A DNA stretch of 64,000 nucleotides from an uncultured Alphaproteobacteria bacterium (GCA_944391495.1 CALXTU010000004.1:100001-164000); one strand, 5' to 3'. Shown: positions 43,765 to 53,753, counted from the first letter of the stretch. Made by a program: numbers and translations. Notes: generated by a model not told the origin, from the letters alone.

Positions 43765-44202
43765 TTATTTGTCATTTTTCCATTCTGCCAATATCCATGA
43801 TGAGGAATTAACCTTATTATCACCACCGATACCAAAAGCCAAATCCACTTTACATTCATTACATACCGGACATTCCGGAATATTATCTTTTCCCCTGTCA
43901 CCTCCATTAGCGAAAACCAAGTGTTCGTTTGAATATTTTGCTCTGGCTTTACGAATACCGTCTGATGCTGAATTATCACTATCATCAAATTCTATAACAT
44001 CTATAACGCCCTTTATATTTTCTAAAATTGCCCTGCGCGTTTTCATATTCTGAAAATTTTTGCCTTTTTTACGACGAAGCCAATCATCAGAATTTACCAA
44101 TACAATAACGCCATCGGATAATGCTGCGGATTCTTTTATCAGCTCAATATGGCCTTCATGAATCGGATCAAAGCCGCCGGATACTATATAATATGTATGC
44201 AT
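43765..44202 (-). CDS. Cytidylyltransferase-like nucleotidyltransferase
   Basis: A 145-residue protein; the start is the ATG at 44202 with AAAGGAA just upstream. The HxGH motif in GGFDPIHEGHIELI is at about 9-22. The fold matches RfaE C-terminal/TagD-type nucleotidyltransferases, though ISSxxR is not obvious. A CPVCNEC segment near residue 110 could bind metal. It is the last gene of the leftward polysaccharide cluster and probably activates a sugar or polyol phosphate with CTP or ATP. Confidence 0.8.
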   Translation of the reverse strand: MHTYYIVSGGFDPIHEGHIELIKESAALSDGVIVLVNSDDWLRRKKGKNFQNMKTRRAILENIKGVIDVIEFDDSDNSASDGIRKARAKYSNEHLVFANGGDRGKDNIPECPVCNECKVDLAFGIGGDNKVNSSSWILAEWKNDK

Positions 44203-44212
44203 TCTTTTCCTT

Positions 44213-45199
44213 TCATTTTTCATATCTTAACTGATTTTTAAATTTTCCGCCAAAAAGCGATTTCAAATTTAATTTAATTCGCCTTCGGTACCTGATTGCA
44301 TAATAAAGTCTTCGTATTTTTTCCAAATCAAGCAACGGCGTTTTATATTTCTTATCACAAAACTTTTTATAAAGTTTTTGCCATTCACAAAAACTGTACA
44401 TCAATGATAAATCAAACCCCGTATGCAACGCCTGATGTTTATATGAGCCATATTTAATATCCACCGCATCAAGCATTATAACATTATTGGCAAAGATTTC
44501 CTCCGAATGTTCTATATTTCCACGTTCTATATCAAAACAATGTTTAAAATCCAAATCCATATGACGCCTTATAAATGCCACCCAAATATACTGTTCCGCT
44601 GAATATTGACACAAGGCCGGGATCCAAGAATCATATTTTACAATCGGTCTGTTATGTGTCTCAAAATATCTGGATGTTTCAGGTTCCGGACACAATGGAG
44701 AATCAAAAACATCAATAAGATCTCTCGTTAATCCGAAAAAGAACCAATCTGAAGGATGATACGGTTTTGGCTCACGACGCGGATTAGGAGCAAAACTCGT
44801 TGAAGTAATAACTCTTTGCTCCAAAAAGCGATAATTATCACTGCGCTTCGGATATTTATCAAAATAATTTAAAAAATTATTATTCTCAAAATACATATCC
44901 GAACGTATTTTAATTGCCCATTTACGCTTTGCCATACGCAAACCTGCCATTGTAGATACAATTTGACGATTTGCGGCATTTAATATCACGGGATCATCAT
45001 AAAGAGGCACCCCGCCCGGATCTTTACTGAATACTATGTCAATATTTTCAGGCAACTCGGATACATCCGTCCCTTTCCAGGTTGAAACTATTATTTGAGC
45101 CTCCGGAAAATGCTTCCGAACATTTTGTACGGTATTAACCGTGATTCCCGGATATACCGGTCCCTGAATAACAACAGAAATATCTTTTGTCTCAATCAT
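44213..45199 (-). CDS. WavE-type LPS biosynthesis protein (intact copy)
   Basis: A 328-residue protein that begins MIETKDISVVIQGPVYPGI, the usual opening of the WavE family (putative glycosyltransferases of LPS core). KIRSDMYFENNNF contains a DxY variant of a nucleotide-sugar motif, and KPYHPSDWFFFGLTRDLIDV is the conserved central block. It is complete, unlike the next paralogue, which is broken by a poly-G tract. It overlaps that gene by 4 bases. Confidence 0.82.
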   Translation of the reverse strand: MIETKDISVVIQGPVYPGITVNTVQNVRKHFPEAQIIVSTWKGTDVSELPENIDIVFSKDPGGVPLYDDPVILNAANRQIVSTMAGLRMAKRKWAIKIRSDMYFENNNFLNYFDKYPKRSDNYRFLEQRVITSTSFAPNPRREPKPYHPSDWFFFGLTRDLIDVFDSPLCPEPETSRYFETHNRPIVKYDSWIPALCQYSAEQYIWVAFIRRHMDLDFKHCFDIERGNIEHSEEIFANNVIMLDAVDIKYGSYKHQALHTGFDLSLMYSFCEWQKLYKKFCDKKYKTPLLDLEKIRRLYYAIRYRRRIKLNLKSLFGGKFKNQLRYEK

Positions 45200-46255
45200 T
45201 TTCTTATACCTAATTTAATATAAACCAACTCCGCTAATATTCTCAGCACCAATTTAATTTGTTTCAACTTACATTTCTTTAATTGCTTAGATTTAAGGAT
45301 GCTCTTTATAAATATCATACTATAATCATTTAATCTTATTTTATACTTATTATCACAATAGATTTTATAATCACATTGATAAAGATTATATCTATAAAGC
45401 GTTTTCCACCACTCAAATTTCAATGTCCAGCCATAAAAAATATCTTGAACCGGATATTTAAAACTATCAAATTTCCAATCGCTCCAATCTATCACAATAA
45501 AATTATTCAAAAAAAATAAATTAAGCTCCCTCAATATCTCTTTTGAAACAGCCTTACGATGCGGATAATAAATTTTTAACTTCTTTTTAGCATTAGCTAT
45601 AAAAATATGCTGTTCACTTCCCCATCTAAATACACAATGACTGTCCGAATCGATCCAATCATCTGGAAGCGTATATGTATTAGTTTTATAAAAGGTCACG
45701 TCTTCTATACTATTCAGCGGAATATTATATAATTGCTCCATATCCTCACGCAATCCAAACTGCATCCAATCGGAAATTTGTGTTTGAAAATAACTTGCCT
45801 TACGTTCCCCCCCCCCCACCGGGATTCATAGAGACAAAGCTAGGCACCAATATTTTATGCCTAAACAACGCATAATCTGCATTTCTCTGATCAAATTTAT
45901 CCCAAAAACTCAAAAATTTTAGTGTCTCTAACTTTATATCCCCTCTCATCCTTAAGACGTATTTTCTTGTCGCTTTTCTTATCCCCGCCAATGATGAAAC
46001 TATCTGTCTGTTAGTATTATCAGGGACCTTATTGTTTATATCCCCGTAATACGTTTCACCGTTTTTATTTGGATCAGAATTTTCTATAACTATACACCCC
46101 GTTGTATCAATCATTTCAAGATTAGAATTACGCCAGGTCGATATAATAATTTCTGCCTTGCTTAATACACTTTTCACTGTTTTTATACATCTGGCCATAC
46201 CCTCTGTTACCGGTCCCTGAATAACAACGGAAATATCTTTAGGATCTATTTTCAT
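45196..46255 (-). CDS. WavE-type protein split at a poly-G tract (phase-variable candidate)
   Basis: The first frame (151 residues from the ATG at 46255) begins MKIDPKDISVVIQGPV and stops just after a run of 11 G on the coding strand. The second frame (207 residues) continues the same homology: NPGGGG then ERKASYFQTQISDWMQFGL aligns with the block NPRREPKPYHPSDWFFFGL of the intact paralogue. With 10, 13 or 7 G the frames would join into a protein of about 350 residues. With 11 it is off, giving a truncated protein; a GTG at 45819 could restart the second half. The gene is very AT-rich. Confidence 0.82.
45807..45817. repeat. Poly-C/poly-G homopolymer tract, 11 bases
   Basis: Eleven C on the plus strand inside the WavE-type gene, in an otherwise AT-rich stretch. 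Runs of this length slip during replication and act as on/off switches in surface genes of Campylobacter and Neisseria. The frame break falls exactly here. Confidence 0.93.
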
Positions 46256-46264
46256 CGCTCTTCC

Positions 46265-47281
46265 TTATAAAGCCTCTGCCGGTATGGCAATCAGCGTGGT
46301 TTCCAATTCATTACCATGATAAAAATTAAGATTCCTTACCATAAAACGGTAATCTGATAATATTTCCTCCAAACGCGGCTTTAATTCAAAAAATTGCCTC
46401 GGAGTATGATATATTGTAGCCGTAATCAAAGGTCTGTGTTTTTTGAGCATCAACACCGCTCCTTCTATGGCATCGTCTTCGCCGCCTTCAATATCCATTT
46501 TCAACCAACCTATTCTGACATCTTTATCCCTAAAAAAGTTGTCTAAAGATGTTATTTTAGCCTCAATATCTCCGTGATAGGCAATACAGCCTCCTTCACT
46601 ATCATCTATTTTAATGATACTGTCTTTATCAGCTATTCCGGCCGCAACTATTTCATATTTCTCAGGCGGAATATGATTCAGCTCCTGATTACTAATATAC
46701 TTGGAATGCAATGCCTTAAAAAGTTCAAAAGCCCAAACTTTATGCGGATTATATTCTTGCATAATAACCGACGAATCGCCGTAATACGCCCCGACATCTA
46801 TAAAATCCTTCCCCTTGATATAGTCCAGCACCGATTGCGGCAAAAACTTTAATCCATGATGGTAGAAAAAGACTTCCGGCAAATACACGGGACCAAAATA
46901 ACCTTTGTATTTTTTCTTAATTTGCGGAAGCGCTTTGAGATATTTTTGGTTTTCTTGCATCTCTTCTTTGGTATAGAGAATATCTCTTGTATCTGCCCGA
47001 AAATGCGGTCCGTATTTGCCTACACACAACGGAAGATGCAAAAAATGCTCAATCTTTCGGTCAATAACCTCTGATGACTTATCATCTAAGCCCGTCTTTA
47101 ATGTCTTAATACGTTCGGGCATATTATTTTGAATAAGATAAGACTTAAAATCAGGCTGATATCCCGGAGCATAATGAACAAATACCCCATATCCCTTACT
47201 CCATTCAGAACGCTTGGACAATCTTACAATTTCCCGATAAGTCGGACTTATTTTATATAATATTTTGGTTCTCAAACTCAT
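46265..47281 (-). CDS. FkbM-family methyltransferase
   Basis: A 338-residue protein with an SAM-dependent FkbM domain: FIDVGAYYGDSSVIMQEY (motif I, about 175-192), WAFELFKALHSKY, and the FkbM signature WLKMDIEGGEDDAIEGA at about 265-281. It probably O-methylates a sugar or a glycan of this cluster. The N-terminal 150 residues are specific to this subfamily. It lies between the WavE-type genes and the epimerase. Confidence 0.85.
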   Translation of the reverse strand: MSLRTKILYKISPTYREIVRLSKRSEWSKGYGVFVHYAPGYQPDFKSYLIQNNMPERIKTLKTGLDDKSSEVIDRKIEHFLHLPLCVGKYGPHFRADTRDILYTKEEMQENQKYLKALPQIKKKYKGYFGPVYLPEVFFYHHGLKFLPQSVLDYIKGKDFIDVGAYYGDSSVIMQEYNPHKVWAFELFKALHSKYISNQELNHIPPEKYEIVAAGIADKDSIIKIDDSEGGCIAYHGDIEAKITSLDNFFRDKDVRIGWLKMDIEGGEDDAIEGAVLMLKKHRPLITATIYHTPRQFFELKPRLEEILSDYRFMVRNLNFYHGNELETTLIAIPAEAL

Positions 47282-47286
47282 TTATT

Positions 47287-48294
47287 TTACCCCTTATAGT
47301 TTTTCTGATAGTTAATAATTTCTTTCAAACCGTCCAAAAGGCTTGTTTTGGCCTCATAACCGAATGCTGCTCTGACCTTACTGCCATCACCGAGGCAATG
47401 TTTAAATACCTCCTGTTTTACCCTTTCTTTGCGCAGGTTGTAACGCGCATTGAACAGTTCTTCGTATTTATCCCAAAACTTTAGCGGATCACCTTCGTCA
47501 AACTCCAGCGGAAGCCCCAACGCCTCATAAACACCGCGGGCGATTTCCAGCGCCGAATACGCATTGCCGGTGGCCAAGTTAAAAATATCCGCCGAATAAT
47601 GCTTGTCAGACCGGGCCATCCGGTAAAGGTACTGCATCAAATCATCAACATAAATGTAATCCCTCTTGCAATCCGCCGTATTATAAATGGTCGGTCTGCG
47701 TCCGGCCAAGGCCTCGCGAATTAAAAAGCTGGTAAACGGCGGATATTTGCGCTTGAAATCCTGATGCGGACCAAAAACATTAAAAAATCTGCAGATAATG
47801 ATGTCCATGGCATAATTCTCGGCAAAAGAACGACATATCTGTTCGGCGCAATATTTGCTCGTCGCATATACCAGATTGGGTTTTACGACATCTGTTTCCT
47901 TATGTACTTCTCCAGCAGGGTTATTTTCATAAACCGCCGAAGTCGACGCAAAAATAACCCGCTTGACCTTACTGTGACGAACGGCACTCAAAACATTGGC
48001 AACTCCGGCCGTGTTAACCTCAAACGCTTTATACGGATGTGACTCACACTCCGGCAGTGCCGAAATGCCCGCAAAATGGTATACAATATCTATATTATCA
48101 AGATATCGCTCAAAATCCGGTTCTCTTACATCGGCTTTAATGAAATTTTCCGCCAACTGCGGAACATCGGAAAAATTGTCTTCATATCCGTATTCCAGAT
48201 TATCCAAAATCTTTACATTATGTCCCTCTTTAAGCAGAAATTTTCCCAATTCCGAACCGATAAATCCGGCGCCGCCAGTAATCAAAATATTCAT
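47287..48294 (-). CDS. NAD-dependent sugar epimerase/dehydratase
   Basis: A 335-residue extended short-chain dehydrogenase. AGGAGG lies 5 bases before the ATG at 48294, which decides the start. NAD motif GGAGFIGSELGKF at 7-19; catalytic Thr/Ser in FASTSAVYE and YATSKYCAEQ (YxxxK). FFNVFGP and KRDYIYVDDL are typical of UDP-glucose 4-epimerase-like proteins. The exact sugar is unknown. Confidence 0.88.
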   Translation of the reverse strand: MNILITGGAGFIGSELGKFLLKEGHNVKILDNLEYGYEDNFSDVPQLAENFIKADVREPDFERYLDNIDIVYHFAGISALPECESHPYKAFEVNTAGVANVLSAVRHSKVKRVIFASTSAVYENNPAGEVHKETDVVKPNLVYATSKYCAEQICRSFAENYAMDIIICRFFNVFGPHQDFKRKYPPFTSFLIREALAGRRPTIYNTADCKRDYIYVDDLMQYLYRMARSDKHYSADIFNLATGNAYSALEIARGVYEALGLPLEFDEGDPLKFWDKYEELFNARYNLRKERVKQEVFKHCLGDGSKVRAAFGYEAKTSLLDGLKEIINYQKNYKG

Positions 48295-48305
48295 CACGAC
48301 CTCCT

Positions 48306-49358
48306 TTACTCCAAATAATCTTTTATTGAACTGTTCCGCGGCAGGGTGATGGCCAAACCCGACGGATACGGATTGGTCGGCGCAAAATCATTTATCACCA
48401 CTCTCGCCGCGTGATTTAAGCCCATCAAAACCGCATAAGGCTTTAGCCCGTTCTCGGCCAAAATCTTAAGCAAATCCGCCCGAAATTCTTCCGGCCGCGA
48501 CGTGGTGATAACTATCTGCGCACCTTCTTTTTGGAGGTCTTTCAATACCTCAATATTCTCATTTAACACTGTCGTGTTATTATACCAATTAACCTTTCCG
48601 TATCTTCCGGAGTTTTTCATTAAGACTCCGTCGACATCAACAAAATACGTACGATATCTCTTTTGAACTTCTTTCCACTCAATCAGTGTTCCCCAATCAT
48701 CATAACCATCAGCCATTTTTGCATAAAAAAGTGCACCTGTTGCAATCATATAAGAAATAATATGGCTTATAAATAATTCGCCGGCCACCCCCTTATTCTG
48801 CAGATCGACATAACATCTTTTAAAATCATCAATATTTTCAAAACAGTAGACACCCAAACATATAATGTTGGAAACCACCTGTTTTTCTATAATATCCTGA
48901 ATTAATCCCTGTTCATTTACGATCAGAAAACTTTTACCCGGAATATTAGATATGTCCTTGTGTTCTCGCAAATCATAGCCAATAACACAATTTTTTACTT
49001 CGGTAATATTAGTAACAACACGATTGTCGGAATCTTTAATGACGACACGCCCTGTAACATTCATTTTTTCTAATGTTTGCATAATAGTCTCAGAAGCCGA
49101 AGACGTAAAATCATCCAGCATACAGATCTCTACTTTTGAATTATTTGCAAATACTTGTTGCATAATTACATCTGCCTCATATTTTTCAGCATGCGGTTTT
49201 ACAATAGTTATGATAATACGGTCAAAAATCTCGGTGTTCAAACCGGATAAAGCTTTTTCAATCATTAAACTGCCGTCCGGATGTGTCAGCATATATTTGG
49301 GTTTCATATTCGGAAATCGGCTTGATCTACCGGCACATGGTATAATTAAAGTATTCAT
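48306..49358 (-). CDS. Nucleotidyltransferase fused to a HAD-like domain
   Basis: A 350-residue two-domain protein. Residues 1-230 are a GT-A-like NTP-transferase (IIPCAGRSSRFPNMKPKYML, where activating Lys follows Arg; VIKDSDNRV at the metal-binding Asp). Residues 235-350 are HAD-like: FVDVDGVLMKN (motif I), VITTSRPEEFR (motif II) and a late VINDFAPTNPYP (motif IV). A single gene thus seems to combine sugar or alcohol-phosphate activation and dephosphorylation. It is next to an APH-type kinase, so the three activities may form a pathway. Confidence 0.8.
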   Translation of the reverse strand: MNTLIIPCAGRSSRFPNMKPKYMLTHPDGSLMIEKALSGLNTEIFDRIIITIVKPHAEKYEADVIMQQVFANNSKVEICMLDDFTSSASETIMQTLEKMNVTGRVVIKDSDNRVVTNITEVKNCVIGYDLREHKDISNIPGKSFLIVNEQGLIQDIIEKQVVSNIICLGVYCFENIDDFKRCYVDLQNKGVAGELFISHIISYMIATGALFYAKMADGYDDWGTLIEWKEVQKRYRTYFVDVDGVLMKNSGRYGKVNWYNNTTVLNENIEVLKDLQKEGAQIVITTSRPEEFRADLLKILAENGLKPYAVLMGLNHAARVVINDFAPTNPYPSGLAITLPRNSSIKDYLE

Positions 49359-49369
49359 TAACGTCTCCT

Positions 49370-50212
49370 TTACTGTGCAATAATCTTTAATATTTTTTGT
49401 ATTGAATTTTGTAAGAAAATTTCGGTCTCTTTATCTTTTGTATATGGCACAATCCTTAAAACATTAAGCAACAAAATATGATAAATTTGTTTTATCTTTT
49501 CATCACCGTCTTCTAATAAAGAAATATTTTCCAATAATGCCTCTTTACCTATTAACAGTCTTATTTTCAAATTTTCTGAAATTTGCTCATGCCTGTACGA
49601 CCAGCCAAGTTCCAAATCCTGTAACAGCTTTGCAATATCTATCATCCAGGAATTGTAAAATGAATCCAAAAAATCAATCAGATAAATTTTTTTATCATTA
49701 GTAATCAGAATATTCTCAGTCGTTAAATCACCATGACAAGGACTACAAGGTATATTTGAAAAATCATAATTTTTCAAAACCGATAAAGCATATTTTTCCA
49801 CCTCTGTTCCATTTTTTAATGCCTTTTCAAGTGAACCGATCTTTGCCTTAAAAATTTCGTCGGCCTCAAGGTTTATTTTAGCTTCTTCGACACAAAGAGC
49901 CTCAAACAAATCATCTATAAATTGTGCAATTTCTTTAATCCTTATACAATTCATATAAGAAGCAAGTGATTGACAATTTAAATATTGCATTGAAAAATAA
50001 AAAGTTCCATCGTCGACATCATACCCTTTTTCATATATTACCGGAGCAAAGATATTCTCGGCATTAAACAACCGCTGTTTAATCATTTGCTTACGCAACC
50101 GACGATTATAATCAATATTTCCTGACCTTTTTTTGACAAACAATTTTTCTCCGTCGTCATACAGTGCAACAATGCATCCGGAATGCCCCGATAAGGTCTT
50201 CAAAAAAGCCAT
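49370..50212 (-). CDS. APH/choline-kinase-family phosphotransferase
   Basis: A 280-residue protein kinase-like fold protein. The catalytic loop PCHGDLTTENILI at about 168-180 (HxDxxxxN) and the metal motif LIDFLDSF identify the APH/choline kinase family. In a polysaccharide cluster the substrate is more likely a small alcohol or sugar than an antibiotic. It lies 11 bases before the nucleotidyltransferase-HAD gene. Confidence 0.82.
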   Translation of the reverse strand: MAFLKTLSGHSGCIVALYDDGEKLFVKKRSGNIDYNRRLRKQMIKQRLFNAENIFAPVIYEKGYDVDDGTFYFSMQYLNCQSLASYMNCIRIKEIAQFIDDLFEALCVEEAKINLEADEIFKAKIGSLEKALKNGTEVEKYALSVLKNYDFSNIPCSPCHGDLTTENILITNDKKIYLIDFLDSFYNSWMIDIAKLLQDLELGWSYRHEQISENLKIRLLIGKEALLENISLLEDGDEKIKQIYHILLLNVLRIVPYTKDKETEIFLQNSIQKILKIIAQ

Positions 50213-50215
50213 ACC

Positions 50216-51409
50216 CTACTCCCCTACTGTTTTTCTCAGATTGTCCAAAGACCTCTGATAAATTTCATCTGCTAATTTTTTTAACATTCTCTGCATATTG
50301 GCATAATGATTGGGCTCAATCTTTGTTGCCACAAGCATGGCTCTTGTTAAATCATTTTGAGAATATACCACAGAATTTTGATTATTAAGGTCATAAACCT
50401 TGGCAAATTCTTCGGCAATAATCATCGGCTTAAGAAAGCCAAGAGCTAATTGCCTGGAACCTGTTGTTGTTCCGGTCATATAGCGTTTATGTTCGGGAAT
50501 AGTCGCATCTAACAATGGCAAAAAGAAATCCGCTTTTTCCATCTCTGCAAACATATTCTTAAAACCTAGACGTCCCTTAAAAATAACAAATTTTTGTAAA
50601 TCGACAGGCAAATCTAACTTTCCGGAACCGACAACAATAACTTCAAATTTAATTTTCAAATCTGCTAATGACCTGACAGCCTTCAGCAGCAACTCGTGAT
50701 TCTTACAGGCAGCATTAATTCCGCCGACGACAATAAAACGAGTCTTATCGTCTGATTTTGGTGTAATTGAAATATTATCACCAAAATAATGAGGATTAAG
50801 CATTGGCGTATTATGAAACCCCGAAAGTGTAAATAGTCTGCCGGCATCTAAATATTTCTCTTCTTGATACTTATGAAGATAAGGATCAATATTATGCTCA
50901 ATCATCAATATACCTTTTTTTGTTTGAGGCTCAAACTCTAGAAAATTTAAATATGAATTTGCGTAATCTCTTTCCCAAAAGGCCGAACTAGAGAAAAAAA
51001 GATATTCATAATCTTTAATTTTCGACCATTTCAACATTTCCTTTAAATGATTGGCCGTTCCGTAAAAGACATTTGGCTTTTTATCAAAACGACAAAATAT
51101 ATCTTCAACATCATTCTCATGCCGCAACATTAAATCTACATTATACCCCAGATCATAAAAATATTTCACAAAACCCGGTAATATTTCTCCATGATAGGGA
51201 TTAGGTTCCACAATTAACACCGTATGATCCGGTATATTATAACCAACAAAACTTTTATTGTTTTGTTTTTCATACATTTTATGTCTTTTTTTATTTTCTC
51301 TTTCTTTTTGATATTCTTTACGGAAATCCTCATCAAAAACATATCTCTTAAGAAAAGATCGTGTTTTTCTGTGAGGAATTAGATCAAGAATTATTTTAAT
51401 TATCTTCAT
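50216..51409 (-). CDS. Glycosyltransferase, GT-B type
   Basis: About 397 residues from the ATG at 51409 (MKIIKIILDLIPHRK), which overlaps the upstream gene by 14 bases; an earlier start has no better site. GT-B features: VLIVEPNPYHGEILPGFVKY at the N-terminus, FIVVGGINAACKNHELLLKA opening the C-terminal domain, VIVVGSGKL, and TTGSRQLALGFLKPMIIAEE in the donor region. Acceptor and sugar are unknown. The gene is AT-rich compared with regions left of 43 kb. Confidence 0.75.
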   Translation of the reverse strand: MKIIKIILDLIPHRKTRSFLKRYVFDEDFRKEYQKERENKKRHKMYEKQNNKSFVGYNIPDHTVLIVEPNPYHGEILPGFVKYFYDLGYNVDLMLRHENDVEDIFCRFDKKPNVFYGTANHLKEMLKWSKIKDYEYLFFSSSAFWERDYANSYLNFLEFEPQTKKGILMIEHNIDPYLHKYQEEKYLDAGRLFTLSGFHNTPMLNPHYFGDNISITPKSDDKTRFIVVGGINAACKNHELLLKAVRSLADLKIKFEVIVVGSGKLDLPVDLQKFVIFKGRLGFKNMFAEMEKADFFLPLLDATIPEHKRYMTGTTTGSRQLALGFLKPMIIAEEFAKVYDLNNQNSVVYSQNDLTRAMLVATKIEPNHYANMQRMLKKLADEIYQRSLDNLRKTVGE

Positions 51410-52634
51410 GCGACCGACTTTCATAACGAATAAAAATTCTATTCCATTTCTCTTGCCAAACAGATTTATCAAACACCTCTGCAACCTTTACCGCATTACC
51501 GGACAACCTATTCCGTAATTCTTCATCCGATAATAGTTTATCCAAGGCCGATTTCAGTTCAAATTCATCGGGATTTATCAAAAGACCGTTATATCTGTCT
51601 ATTATTAAATTAGATAATCCGCCAATATTTGTTGCTATAACGGCATTACCACAAGCCATAGCTTCCAGGCAAGAGAGCGACGTTCCTTCCGAATATATCG
51701 TCGGAATTAAAGAAATATCTGCCTGCTGATAGACTTTAAACATTTCATCAGGATTAACAACGTAATGATTTACTCTATTAGGAAACATATCCGCTAATTT
51801 TCTTATATCAGCAATAATTTCCTCTCCGTGTGCAAAACCTACAAAATCAAATTCAATATTCTTATATTTACCCATAATATCCGGCAAAATTTTACTTATA
51901 AGCCAATAGCCTCTCTCGGGTGCACATCTTCTTGGAAAAAGGATTTTTATATTTTTATTTTCCGTAATAACAGGCTTATATTGCTTTGTATCCACATAAT
52001 TAGGAATATAGGCCATTTTTCGCCGACCTAATGAAACAGCAAAAGTCGAACGTAACCATGAAATGGTATTTACATCTACGGATACAATCTCATCAACATC
52101 TTTAATAATATTATATATTTTTTTAGGCTCGGCATCAGATGTCGGCTGATCCCATGTTATTCCGTGAGAAATCATAATATTAGGATGTAATAATTTTTTA
52201 CCCCAATTTACCATTCCGGAATAAATAGCCAATTGATAATTTCTCAAACATCCTATAACGCCAAAATATTGCTGATAATTTTTAACCGGGATACCTATAA
52301 CCAACAAATCATTAACTTGTCTTTTCCAAAATTCTTTAAATCCCAACTGTAATAAGACTGCTTTCTTTCCTCTATCCATAAGCAATTTTGCCAAATCTTG
52401 AGCATATCTTTCTCCGCCGCCGTTATAGCAATGTTTCCCTGATCTGTCAAAAAATTGTATCTGCAAAATAACAACGCTGTCTTTATCAATCATCAAATTA
52501 AGCTGATCAGATACTTTTTTTATCATCAAATAATTTGACACTTTTTTACGCATATAGTGAAACGAAACAATATCAAGCAGCAACCTTATCGTATAACGAT
52601 ATATTAATTTATACCAAGACTTTCTTTTCATCAT
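51396..52634 (-). CDS. Glycosyltransferase family 4
   Basis: About 412 residues from the ATG at 52634, 1 base after the wecB stop. GT4 features: GGGERYAQDLAKLLMDRGK near the start, LFPRRCAPERGYWLISKILP at the domain boundary, and EGTSLSCLEAMACGNAVIAT with the donor-binding E-x7-E motif. It probably adds a sugar to the surface polysaccharide. Confidence 0.87.
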   Translation of the reverse strand: MMKRKSWYKLIYRYTIRLLLDIVSFHYMRKKVSNYLMIKKVSDQLNLMIDKDSVVILQIQFFDRSGKHCYNGGGERYAQDLAKLLMDRGKKAVLLQLGFKEFWKRQVNDLLVIGIPVKNYQQYFGVIGCLRNYQLAIYSGMVNWGKKLLHPNIMISHGITWDQPTSDAEPKKIYNIIKDVDEIVSVDVNTISWLRSTFAVSLGRRKMAYIPNYVDTKQYKPVITENKNIKILFPRRCAPERGYWLISKILPDIMGKYKNIEFDFVGFAHGEEIIADIRKLADMFPNRVNHYVVNPDEMFKVYQQADISLIPTIYSEGTSLSCLEAMACGNAVIATNIGGLSNLIIDRYNGLLINPDEFELKSALDKLLSDEELRNRLSGNAVKVAEVFDKSVWQEKWNRIFIRYESRSHEDN

Positions 52635-52635
52635 A

Positions 52636-53751
52636 TCAAAAATCCCAGTCAACTATGGCCTGAACAATTACTTTAGCCGCACACCCGTCACCATAAGGGT
52701 TTTTGCGTCCGTCAAGCCGCGTACTTGCTTTATCTTTATTCAAAAATTTTCTTGCTTCAGCTAATATCTTAAACTTATCTGCCCCAACTAATTTAGCAAA
52801 ACCAGCATCAATACCTTCCGTACGTTCAGTCTCATACCGCATAACTAACACAGGATTACCGAATGTCGGCGCTTCTTCCTGAATGCCTCCGGAATCAGTC
52901 AGGACCAATTTTGTATTTTGCATCATACAAACTAATTCCGGATAATTTAATGGCGGTGTTAAAATTACATTAGGCAAGTCTTGCAATGCCGCATATACCC
53001 TGTTGTGGACATTGGGATTAGGATGTACAGGTAAAACAAATTGATGATCATCAAACTCCTTTGCCAATTGAATGATTGCAGATAAAATACGCTCCAATCG
53101 TTCGCCATGATTTTCACGCCTATGTACTGTTATCAAAACCAATTTGTCATTTAGCTCAACACCCAGAGATCTTAAACTTGATTGCGCATCCTTCATTGTT
53201 TCTTTAGACAAACAAGATAAAGCATCAATTACCGTATTACCTGTTACAAAGATTTTATCTTTAGCAATATTTTCTTTAATCAACGCATCATATGCCTTTT
53301 GTGTCGGTGCAAAATGAATATCTGCAATACGCGCTGTCATTTGCCTCATTGCCTCTTCTGGAAATGGCTCAAACAGATCATAAGAGCGCAATCCTGCCTC
53401 AACATGGAATACGGGAACTTTGTTATAAAAGCTAACTAAAGCCCCGCAAAATACTGTCATCGTATCACCCTGGACAACCGTCACATCAATATGATTATTT
53501 TGATATATATCAGCTAAAGAATTCAAAATTCTTGCCTGAACTCCTGCCAGGGTTTGATTCGGAAGCATAACATTTAAATTAAAATCCGCCTTAATTCCAA
53601 AAAAACCAAGCGTCTGATTTGATAATTCTTTTTGCTGCTCTGTATTGCATACCAAGACATTAAATTCAGAATGCTCCCGTAATTCCAAGATCACAGGTGC
53701 CAGCTTTATTGCTTCCGGACGAGTACCTAAGACAACAAGAACCGTTTTCAT
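52636..53751 (-). CDS. wecB: UDP-N-acetylglucosamine 2-epimerase (non-hydrolysing)
   Basis: A 371-residue enzyme that interconverts UDP-GlcNAc and UDP-ManNAc. Family motifs: LGTRPEAIKLAPVI at 8-21, VQGDTMTVFCGAL, HVEAGLRSYDLFEPFPEE, TVHRRENHGERL and LTDSGGIQEEAPTFGNP. The length is typical. It supplies ManNAc-type donors for the polysaccharide. Confidence 0.94.
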   Translation of the reverse strand: MKTVLVVLGTRPEAIKLAPVILELREHSEFNVLVCNTEQQKELSNQTLGFFGIKADFNLNVMLPNQTLAGVQARILNSLADIYQNNHIDVTVVQGDTMTVFCGALVSFYNKVPVFHVEAGLRSYDLFEPFPEEAMRQMTARIADIHFAPTQKAYDALIKENIAKDKIFVTGNTVIDALSCLSKETMKDAQSSLRSLGVELNDKLVLITVHRRENHGERLERILSAIIQLAKEFDDHQFVLPVHPNPNVHNRVYAALQDLPNVILTPPLNYPELVCMMQNTKLVLTDSGGIQEEAPTFGNPVLVMRYETERTEGIDAGFAKLVGADKFKILAEARKFLNKDKASTRLDGRKNPYGDGCAAKVIVQAIVDWDF

Positions 53752-53753
53752 TC

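Noticed and set aside
49370..50212. Aminoglycoside resistance gene
   Set aside because: The APH fold is shared by many small-molecule kinases, and the gene lies in a glycan cluster between sugar-activation genes.
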